In this document: positions 23,988 to 64,000 of the stretch, in pieces | Layout: the number at the start of each line of letters is the position of its first letter | How positions within the stretch are numbered: the stretch's first letter is position 1 | Assembly: GCA_947650365.1 (NCBI GenBank) | Contig: OX393552.1 | Span: 23,347,981-23,411,980 of the forward strand | Direction: 5' to 3' | DNA length: 64,000 bases | From: Chamaelirium japonicum | Taxonomy: Eukaryota > Streptophyta > Magnoliopsida > Liliales > Melanthiaceae | Notes under the pieces: generated by a model | Database searches by the model: none | Told to the model about the DNA's origin: nothing | The model's input: the letters and a program-made list of their open reading frames with translations, nothing else | Program-made: the position numbers and the translations under genes

Positions 23988-25927
23988 TGTTGTAGCTCAT
24001 GTGTCCTGAGCGTGGATTTTCTGTATTAATATTAATAAAGATGCCTTTGGTTATTGCTTTAATTAGAATACTACTATGGTATATGTTAATATACATATAA
24101 TAAAGGACCCTAGGGAACACAGTAGGCCACTGAGGCGCATGGTGGATCCATGCTTGGGAGACCCAGTGGACCAGTTATGTATAGACCTAGAACTAGTTCA
24201 CAGCTTAGATGATACCGGTCGCTTCACCGAGAACAAGCTGTTGGCAGGTAGAGGATGTGGTGAAGTCTCCACCACGGGAATGTGGGATTTCCATTCACCT
24301 GACCAAGTATGATGATCATGTTGAACAGAAACCAAGACGGTGCACAGTTCAGTGATTCAGACACTGGTACATAAACCGTCTTACTACTATAGATAATCTA
24401 TTCTTAACCCTGAGGGACCATGTACACTGGGCCAACCAGTTGTGTGGTGCTTTGATGTGCCAACGTGTGCAGACCTTCCATAGTCCAATACCACGGTACG
24501 TTGGGTTACTTTGGCTGGCGCTTGAGTGGCATGTAATCCCTACAGGTTATCCGACGTCCAGTGTTGGATGAGTGCGTTTTGATGAGTCAATCTGTCCACA
24601 CAGTTAACCCAGGCCTGGTGGTTGTCAGTATGACTGACGATGTTCCGGATGCTAGGCATAGCACCGGAAGGTGTGTGGTGTTATAGATGACAAGTCATCA
24701 AACCCTAGTCAGATGATTGATCGGGATCTGACGGTGCTCCCCACCGCCCGAGTCGTATCATGGCACCAGTAATAGGAGGGACTGAGGATTATCGGAGTAT
24801 AGTAGAGAAAAGGGTTACGAGAGAGTAACATAAGTTTATGATCACTAGAGTTCAACTCGCGTCACACTCTAGGTGGCTGCGCGGGTTAGTCGGATTAGGG
24901 CTGATTAACGGAACTTTCGGTGTGTCACCAGAACAATTAATCAGGGATCCGATTGGAGCTAGAGATCCTGAACCCTGAAGGTTCCACCCTGTCGTTGCGT
25001 ATAGGAATTGTTTCCCGACCTGGTTGGATATGTTGGATGCGAAGTAGCGCGATGGAGCGCAAGCCCGGAGCCTAAGAACCTAATTCACATTTATTAGGGG
25101 CCGTAGGGGTATTTTGGTAAATATTAAAATATGGCTCAAAACACTTTGAATATGGATCTTAGAATGAGTAAAATAATTTCAGGAGCTCATAGGCGTTGAC
25201 GGAACTCGATTCCGAGTAGCGCACCTCACTCAGTCTCTCTTTCAATTTTTCACTTTTTGTGAAGGGCTTTTTCGTCCAGGCTTCACGATAGACACTTGGA
25301 AACCCTAAAACCACCCCCTCTCATCCCTATCTACTAGGGGCCGGCCCTAGCTTGCTTGGAGCACTAGGAGACCTGCCCTATAAGAGGTAAAGAGAGGGAG
25401 GGGCCGGCCCTAGCTCTCCCCTTCTCCTAATACCTGAACTCCCTCTCTCCCTCTCTAAGGTTTCGGCCAAGGAAGAAAGAGGAAGAAGAAGGAAGAAGGA
25501 GGAAGGAAGGAGAAGGAAGAAGAGAGAAAGAGAAGGACTCCTACCGGCACGCCGTCGTCTTCGCAACGAATTCCTCCGTCGGCTTGTAGTCCTTGCACTC
25601 AGAGATGGGACTTTGAGGATTCCTCAATTCGCAAAGGACAAGGTGCTATCCAACAGCTTCCCTTACGATTCAAGTGCGGTTCTTCATCGTTCCGTTCTCT
25701 TCGGATCATAGATCCAAAAGGTATGATGATTCTAAACACCTAACTAGATGCATGCATGTCTTCCGTAGATCGTAGTATGCCTCTAGGGTGTCCGCACATA
25801 TGCTAAGATCATAAATTTGCATGTAGATTGTTTTGTAGAATTAATTGTAATGAAACATACACCGTATGATCTTAGGATCTATCTTTTGCTTCCGCTGCAA
25901 CTCTGATAAGCGGATCCAATTCCAATA
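23988..25927 (+). repeat. Full 3' LTR of the copia element (about 1940 bp)
   Basis: It begins TGTTGTAGCTCATG and ends CCAATTCCAATA; the expected final CA has mutated to TA. Its middle resembles the reverse complement of the other copia LTR (7255-9357): both carry AACCAGTTGYGTGGTGCTTTG and CCCAGGCCTGGTGG. The two LTRs are therefore diverged members of one lineage in opposite orientation. The LTR end is about 590 bp from the PNP1 start codon and points towards it. Confidence 0.8.
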
Positions 25928-26070
25928 CCATTGTCGTACTCATGGACCCCAGACAGGCTGCAGGTCCCACTGTCATACAAGTGGACCCCAAGCAGGGTTG
26001 CGGGTCCCACCGTCATACTTGTGGGCCCCAAGCAGGACTGTGGGTTCCACTGTTGGGCGTTAGTTAGATT
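25928..26070. repeat. 40-bp tandem repeat with GTGGRCCCC boxes
   Basis: CATGGACCCC, GTGGACCCCA and GTGGGCCCCA start at 25941, 25981 and 26021, a period of 40 bp, with GGTCCCACYGTCATAC between them. GTGGGCCC and TGGGCC match TCP-factor/site II type elements known from promoters of organelle-protein and housekeeping genes. Whether these act on PNP1 is inference. Confidence 0.55.
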
Positions 26071-26513
26071 TTGCACCCACAGCGACTATTTTAAGCCATT
26101 CGTTTCAAATATGGTTCACTATAATAGTGAGTCACTTGGAGTTGGTTCCAAAATGTGACTCCCTATTATATGAAAATTTCATTTGGCTCTCTAGATTAGG
26201 GAGTAGCTCCAGGAGTTCCTTGGAGATGCTCAAAGTGGCTCTTTATTACTTAGGGAGCGGCAGCACTTCCAAAATAGTAGGGAAAGAATAGGGAGACTGC
26301 TAGAGCTTACGGCTTGACCAGGCTTGGATTCGTACCTTCACGGACTCGGAGTGGCCCGACTAGAGCCTGGCCCATTTACAGAGCCCTAGTCGCGCCCCCG
26401 CCTCAAACTCGAAAAGTATATCCTCTTCCTCTTTTGTTTCGCGGCGGGCGGATAAAGCCGGCTGTAGCTCTGGCCTCCATCTCTCTCTCACTGCAGACCA
26501 CCAGCAGCGGGAA
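26071..26513 (+). promoter_or_regulatory. Probable PNP1 promoter and 5' UTR
   Basis: This is the 440 bp between the repeat and the start codon. GGCCCA at 26369-26374 (TGGGCC on the other strand) is a site II core. TATATCC at 26417 is a weak TATA candidate, about 95 bp before the ATG. A CT-rich leader (TCCTCTTCCTCTTTTG; CATCTCTCTCTCAC) leads to GGGAAATGC at the start. Around 26190-26290 the GGAGTAGCTCCAGGAG stretch looks like a worn MITE end. The transcription start cannot be fixed from sequence. Confidence 0.4.
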
Positions 26514-57740
<31,227 letters not shown>

Positions 57741-58960
57741 GTATACTTCATTAATTTCATCGTGTTGGCTGTGTTTTTTTCCCCTAAGAATTCATTTTTT
57801 TCGATTTACTATTTTCCGGTCCATTGCATGTTGTCATCCGACTACAAGTTCTTTTCTGAGTCCATGTATGCTAGTTGATATGTGATAGACATTCAATTGC
57901 TGGCTATGGCAAACCTCTTTTCCATTTTCTTTCACCTACATTTTTCTGTCATTATGATTGGTTTTTTGTGCCTATTTTCACTTCAAATCTTTCTTTTTCA
58001 GTCATATCTGTTAGGGATAATAGCTTCTTTCAGAAATCGCAATCAAAATGTGCTAAAAAGGTATAATGCATGTGACATAAACTGACATTTCTTTGGAAAT
58101 TACTGTTTTGTGCTCCCATCCGATGTATGCCAATCTATAAACCTATAGAAAACGTAACATGGTGAGGCATCCATAATTTATATGTATTATCCATGGCTGT
58201 ATGCATATAATGTGTAACCAATTGGACTAGCCACAACTGTCTAAATCAAGGAAGACCCTTGCGTGATCTAATGTTATAGACTTAACACCTTTTGCTAGAA
58301 TCATCAAGCAATGGAACATGATAACAACATGACCTAACATTATGAATTGTTGAGGATCATCATCAACTGGCTAAGTGTCCCAAGTGTTTGACACGTAAGC
58401 AACCCATTATCTGAAGTGTCCAGATAGCATTGCTTCTCTTGTAATTTTTGTCAAAAATTTCCAACATTGTTCATTTGATATGATCTTCTGATATTACCCG
58501 TTGTGGGAGTACCTTTCAGGATTAAGCATCATAAATGTTGGTTTAGGTTTTCTGGGAGCTCGTATACGTGTTGTTATAACATGATTCAATGAATTGTAAC
58601 TTACAACCCGAAAGGAACGTTTCAACAAGGGTTTGAATGGAAGATGCTGATCATACCCCAATTGCTCGAGCACTCGGATCAGGTTGTAACTTATGAGAAA
58701 TGCTTTATGGTATTGGCGAAAGCCCAAGCCCCAAGGCCTGATGCTCCAGAACTCCATTTGATCCCGAGATGGTAAATGAGTTAAATATGTGATTCTTTAA
58801 CCTAAAATATGTAGCAACATTTAGATCCATAATTCCATTGCTAGAAACATTGAAGAACCCAAACTGAATTCTTCTCTTTACTCAACTTTTGATTTTTGAT
58901 TCTTACACCTCAAAATATATAGAAGATGTTGAAGGCTCAATTGCTTATAAAAGGTCATCC
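57741..58960. other. PNP1 intron 8, first part: no gene
   Basis: AT-rich. Frame 58494-58757 on the minus strand (87 residues) has no motif I recognise. Confidence 0.4.
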
Positions 58961-59200
58961 TGGTTCTCTTCACTACCTTTGGATAGTCTGGCGGAGGAAA
59001 CGTATCAAGCCACCACTGCGGAGAGCTAGGGATTTTCTATTCATCTGCGTTTTGTTGGGGCATCTGTAAGGAGAAGAATTCCCGTATATTTCAGTCAAAA
59101 CAATCTAAAGCTGAGGAGGATTGGAAGTCTATCTTATTCCTTGCCAAGGATTGGTCATCCGGTCTATCAGGTAAGTCTTCCTCGAATATTAATCCGGTCC

Positions 59201-61527
59201 AAGGTTCAAAATCTCCATTTCGGTGGAAATTTCAACCTTCTGGATATGGAAATTTTTCGTGGAAATATTTCGACAGTGTGGAAGTACTGCAATTTTGTAG
59301 AAATGGTGGAAATATTGATTTTTTGATGGAATATTTTAGTGAAACTTTGGATAGTTGTAAACCAAATATAGATACACACTTTGGAACACTCAAATAATAT
59401 TTGTACCCTATCTAGGGGTGTAGAGCTTCACATATCATGTATTTAATGTATCGAGTCTGTGAGTCTTGTGCAATCTTGTTTGGTTCGGTTTTGATATATA
59501 TTTTTCAAATATTTTTTAATCTTTTTTTTGGATAAAAATATTTTCAAAATAAATATTAGTTGATTGTTAAAATAATGATGCAGACGAGCCCTACGTGTAG
59601 ATTTTCACAGCTGATGGCGTATTTTTATTCCCTACGGAGATCTAGGAAGCCGATCGCCAATCTGTCTGCATCAGTGGAGAGCTATTTCGATTACCTATTA
59701 CTTTGGTTTTTACTTCCTGTCGATCCGACTGACGGATCTTGAGTTATTTATGTTTTTATTTCTGGTTTGGGTAGGTGCGAGCCATGCTCGCATCCGGTTT
59801 GAGCCACAGATGCCGAACTGACTCATTTCTATGTTTGGTTTTTAACCGTAGGATCTTAAGTCGATATTAGATCTCAATGGATGAGATTCAAAGGGAGACA
59901 AGAAACCCTAAAACCCTAGCCGAACCCCCCCTCACCCGTCCGTCTCTCTCTTCCCGCGGCAAGACCCGCGCAGACATGCCTCGGGAAGCATGCCCGCGTC
60001 CCCTTCTCCCTCTTTTCCCGTGCGGATGCGTCTATTTCTCTTTCTTTCCTTTTTCGTTGTTGTTTCCCTCTTTATAAAGCCTACAAATCCTAACTGAAGG
60101 GGGACGATTGATGATGAATTGAAACCCTAGAACGGAGAAGTGGGATCGCTTGTTCGGCGCCTTATTCGAAGAATCCTCTGGTTTCTAGTCTTCTTCCCTC
60201 CGCAAGCTTCTTCCTCGTCGCCACGCCCTAGTCTACGACTTCGCGGAAGATCGACGCGGAGATCATCTCTTCTACAAGATCAAATCATCTCGGCTTCTTC
60301 ATCCTTTTCTTCCGGACCACGCCTCCTCTTTCGCCCATTCATCTACAACAACGGAGCCTTTGATCGCGGCCGGCATTGACCAAAGCACGGTTTGAATCGT
60401 CCCTCGATATTTTCATGTGATAAACATCATTCCCAATCCGGCCTATTGCTGATTTTAAATTAGGGTTTCAAAGTAATTGGCTTCTGAAGAATCTCATCTA
60501 TTAGGTTTTCTATCGCTTAGATCTATGTTTTATCTTAGAGACTTTGGCTTATTTTTGAGATATTGTTAGCCTTTATTGCTTGAATTTGTTTATTAAATCT
60601 GGAATTAATCATTCTCATGTCATTTTTATTGCTTCGTTAAATTAAACTTGTTTGGGCATGATTGGATAATGACTAGGGTTCTTAGTCTTTGCTGAAATTT
60701 GAATCAAGACGTGCATAATTCTATCTTTAATTGTTTAAATTCAGCACTTGAGGTTTTTTTTTAGCATCTGCATGCATCAAATAATATTTCAAACGATTTT
60801 GAAAGCGGACTTAAAACAAGAAAGTTATGCAAGTTTGAAATTGTGCAAAAATTATGCTGAAATGTGAAACACTGTTTTTTTACTAAGTCTGGAAAAAAGA
60901 GTTTTTGTATAGAAAAGTTTTTATATATTCAAAATTTCCTAAGACGGACCATGGTTTTCTAGATGCATTCGTATTTCTACATCTTGTGGAATTTTTGTAG
61001 CAAAAAAGGAGTTGATTTAATCACTTTTCTCACCATATAGATTTTATAAAAAACCATGAAAACTATTTCTCATACTAAAACTGAAAGTTTACTTTTTGAT
61101 TGTTTTGGTTTTTGATTTTTTTGATATTTTTATTGAAATCAAATGTGGGGGTATTTGCTCATTTACATATAATAACTTAAAGTAAAACGACATTTACTTA
61201 AATGTTATTATATGTAAATAAGCTCTGGAGGACTAGGCCACAAGCTTCCTTTTATAACCAGTCAGTCTCACAATTTCTAATATATTTTGCGAAATTTTCC
61301 GAAATTTTTACGAAATTTCGACAAAATTTTTCGAAATTTTTGTGAAATTTCGACAAAATCTCGCTATGGAAATATATCATGGAAATATCGCGATATTTCG
61401 CGAAACTGCTCGATATTTTGACATTTCCAGTTCTGCTCGAGACTGCTGGTGGGATTTCGTATCTGGTTTTCATTTTTCCGATATATTTTGCGATATTTCA
61501 CGAAATTTATCGATTTTTTGTACCTTG
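59201..61527. mobile_element. Mutator-like MITE, copy 2, carrying a nested solo LTR
   Basis: ATCCGGTCC occurs at 59192-59200 and 61528-61536, an exact 9-bp target duplication typical of Mutator-like elements. Ends AAGGTTCAAAATCTCC and reverse-complemented CAAGGTACAAAAAATCG match copy 1 at 51637. Without the 1.2 kb nested LTR the element is about 1.1 kb, close to copy 1. Confidence 0.85.
59576..60779 (+). mobile_element. Solo LTR (1204 bp) with 5-bp duplication AATAA
   Basis: Begins TGATGCAGACGAGCC and ends CTGCATGCATCA. AATAA flanks it at 59571-59575 and 60780-60784. The other MITE copy has AATAATGCTTCAAACG uninterrupted at the matching place. TTATAAAGCC near 60071 is a TATA candidate. The TGATGCAG start is common for gypsy LTRs. 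The frame 59877-60077 lies in the LTR transcript region and is not a gene. Confidence 0.85.
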
Positions 61528-61662
61528 ATCCGGTCCTATGTAATCTTTCTCGAATAGCCTTGTATTCTTTTTTTCTTATTATTATTAGTAATAGGCTAAT
61601 AGCTTGGGGTCTAGCTTAATCTTTATCCTCTCCTTAGAGAGGAATTCCTCTGAAAAAAAAAT

Positions 61663-64000
61663 CTTACACTTCAAATCAGTTCAAGTATTTGATGAAAACA
61701 GATTGGTTTTGATTTTAGGCAAGAATTGATAACCTAAGTTTTGGGAGGTATTGTTCGAGTATAAATTGATTTGTTGACTTGTATGGATCCATATCTCAGA
61801 GCATTGTAGTGTCCTGACCTTTAACAGCTAAATGCAATGTGTCCTGGACAATGCATTTTTGTATCATCGTCCATTTATTGTACCATTGGGTTACAATACA
61901 GTACAATTGTACATACCATTGGGGTTGGTTCCAATTCTTCCATCTAAGGAGTTTCAAGTGTTCTTATTAGAGGATGTGCATTTGTATATGTGTAATATAG
62001 GTTTTTCACTTTCTTTACATTCATTTTGTGGTATTTTCACCATGTTGGTGGACCCACTCCTCTCTTGGTATTTGTACCTTGGGCTAATGCCTTAATGAGC
62101 TGATCTCCAATTGCTCCACGAGTTTCATGGTATCAAAAAACATTATTCTGTCTCGGCGTCTCCTTTTTTTTTGGCTCTACCCTTTTTGGCTCCAATCATT
62201 GGATTCCTCCTTTGCCGGCCTCCTTCCATGGCTTGAGAGAGTTCCTACTTTGGATGTTAGTTTCAACCGTCACAATTGGTGATCATAGTGCACAGGAGGC
62301 TTCTTAGTTTTTACATCCTGCATGGTGACATCATCAAACATCCGTGACATGACCAATATTGGTGTCGATCTCCATTGCCATCTCTACCATCATCAACTAT
62401 CATTGATGACGACATCAACCACCAACGACGAGTGCATCAAAATCACTTTCCTTATTAGAGTTTTCTTTCATCACTGGTAACGACACCCTCCATCTGTGTA
62501 GAGGATGTGGTAGAGAAGGGAGTAGGGTTAAAACATAACCCTGATCAAATCACTGTTACTGATGAGACCGAACAACTCTTCTCGAATCCATTTGTAAGTG
62601 CTGAATCAGACCCATTTTATTTATAAGTTGTGGATATTCGTTTACTTATGTCAAGCGATTTGACTCGCTACTGTTCATCAGCTTCTTCCTTTTTCTTTTC
62701 CCTACCACTGAACACCTTGGGCAACAACGTCAGTTGTGCCTTCCTTCTAAGGGCATCCCTATTGATTATTGCAGTACCAACCTTAGGGAATGCCGCTTGT
62801 GCGCTCATCACTCTCTGCACTCAACGCTTGCCATAGATAAATGCTCCACAAAATCTTGCTATTTATTGCTTCATGTTCTTTACCTCGAGTCTATTGGTGC
62901 TTCACCACCTACACCCGCCACCCACCCAAAAATCAAATATATATGGTTTTAGGCGCGATTTGGGTGTGTTTCGGGCTTGCTTCGGTCGAATAGGATCAAA
63001 ATTGTCAAATCTGACCCAAAACTGAATCTAGTCTATTTTCTCCCAAATCTTTTATTTCCTTAATTTTTTTATAGCATCAAATGTGACTCATCTTTCCATA
63101 TATTTTTGTAGTATTTCATGAAATAGGTCATGCTTGCTCTATTATCATAATATGTTTATGTTGCTAGATTCAGTTTTTTTAAGTGTGGCTGAGCATGCAA
63201 ATAAATATGAGACACGACTCCTTATTGGTTTATACAAATAAATTTGAAATGTGTCGTTACTCCCTCCATAGAGCACAAAATTGGTTTCTTTAATTTAGTA
63301 CTTTATTTTTTATGTTTCATGATTTTTTTTAATATAACTTCTAATTTTTGTATGATTTGCTTGATCCTTTTTACAGAAACGGCCAAAACGTTTCGTTTTG
63401 GGCTCAATCGGAATCTAAACCCGAATCTCAAACTTTGATTCACAACAATATGTACCGATTTGACTTCAAAATAAGATATTGTAAAGGTTTTATACAATCT
63501 TATTTTATCTTCCTTCCAGGCCTAATGTTTTGTTTTAATTGTTGAACTATACATTCTATTTCTTTTCTTTTTTTTGGTAGACATACATTCTATTTCTTGA
63601 GTAAGTGTATTTAAATGATTACCATCTATTCTATTTATATATGTGTCTTGGTACTGAACTGTGCATTTATGCTTGATTTTGTGTTAGTATGTATCTCATT
63701 ACAGAATATTGACATATTTTATGTAACAAGACATTACTAATCATTCAGTATTGCTTCTCTCATTCAGTGCCATTATGCGATTCATCAATTTTATCATTAT
63801 TGAGGACTGAAATTGAATGCCTTTTCATTTTAAGGGGTTTAAGTATGTATATGAACTTCCCTTTGATGATTTTGTTAGACTAGCAGTTGAATGGAAACTT
63901 TGCTTGCATTAGTAATAGCATGTGTACTTGTTAGCAGTGAGTTGGGAAATAATGTTCATAATTATTATGATAGAGTGTAGGGTATCTTTCTGGTTTTCCC
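61663..64000. other. No confirmed feature to the window end
   Basis: Probably still PNP1 intron 8. ATGGTATCAAAAAAC near 62128 resembles a copia primer site start, but no LTR pair is seen. Frames at 61832-62095 and 62630-62952 have no motif. A 32-codon frame at 63819-63914 looks exon-like but is unsupported. Confidence 0.4.

Larger units (their letters stand above)
17241..25927 (+). mobile_element. Angela/BARE-like Ty1/copia element, 5' truncated and decayed
   Basis: The order is truncated 5' LTR (17241-18657), primer binding site, about 1.9 kb leader, gag remnant, protease, integrase, reverse transcriptase, RNase H, polypurine tract and 3' LTR (23988-25927). Domain order PR-INT-RT-RH is diagnostic of copia. 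LTR length near 1.9 kb, the long leader and integrase wording fit the Angela/BARE lineage (known for its long LTRs in monocots). Stops and frameshifts are present throughout, and part of gag is deleted, so it cannot move on its own. Confidence 0.85.
58961..61662 (+). mobile_element. LINE 3' remnant, interrupted by a MITE
   Basis: From about 59040: WGICKEKNSRIFQSKQSKAE then EDWKSILFLAKDWSSGLS reads like the C-terminal end of plant LINE open frame 2 (WGIWKERNxRIFxN type). At 59192 the MITE interrupts it. After 61536 the tail continues (TGTATTCTTTTTTTCTTATT) and ends in a short A-run (CTGAAAAAAAAATC, about 61650-61662). No reverse transcriptase is left. Confidence 0.6.

Noticed and set aside
63819-63914. 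Exon-like frame KYVYELPFDDFVRLAVEWKL
   Set aside because: It does not match PNPase after exon 8, has no donor and ends in a stop; no known family recognised.
57741-64000. PNP1 exon 9
   Set aside because: I looked for the next family segment (Asp-Ala-Val then a helical stretch) after each AG and saw none; it probably lies beyond the window.

Overview
This 64 kb window is nuclear DNA from a flowering plant. The evidence is a split plastid-type gene with plant splice sites, plus Ty3/gypsy, Ty1/copia (BARE/Angela-like), hAT, Mutator-like and LINE remains. A monocot is my guess from the retrotransposon types; the species cannot be told from the sequence. There are no bacterial genes, rRNA genes, intact tRNA genes or CRISPR arrays. 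Most open frames are repeat artefacts.

The one real host gene is on the + strand: the 5' part of chloroplast polynucleotide phosphorylase (PNP1). I place eight exons: 26514-26762, 26982-27050, 37860-37966, 38063-38105, 40626-40709, 55702-55766, 55886-56042 and 57684-57740. All are bounded by AG/GT. They join into one uninterrupted frame of 277 codons: a transit peptide and most of the first RNase PH core domain. The rest of the protein must lie beyond 64000. Intron 2 (10.8 kb) and intron 5 (15.0 kb) are swollen by transposable elements.

Left third (1-25927), upstream of the gene: a pile of nested retrotransposons. An old gypsy remnant with tandem repeats and a gag fragment (1-2885) is followed by a minus-strand gypsy element with 3.37 kb LTRs that keeps gag but no visible pol (2886-14671). 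That element contains a solo copia-type LTR flanked by a 5-bp duplication (7255-9357). Its 5' LTR is broken by a second, minus-strand copy of the same LTR family (14672-17240). This joins abruptly to a plus-strand Angela-like copia element with decayed gag-pol (17241-25927), which ends about 590 bp before the PNP1 start codon.

Middle and right (26514-64000): PNP1 exons with inserted elements between them. Intron 2 holds a decayed hAT transposase split by a 317-bp hAT-like MITE, a 663-bp MITE with an 8-bp duplication, and a gypsy integrase/chromodomain fragment. Introns 4 and 5 hold the most striking structure: about ten foldback elements set into or between (TA)n, (CT)n and (GA)n microsatellites. 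Several share one palindromic module. They resemble microsatellite-targeting elements of the rice Micron type, but include several distinct families and one long hairpin. After exon 8 a LINE remnant contains a Mutator-like MITE, which in turn contains a solo LTR, each of the two insertions with its own target duplication.

All lengths and similarities were judged by eye; no alignment or database search was run.
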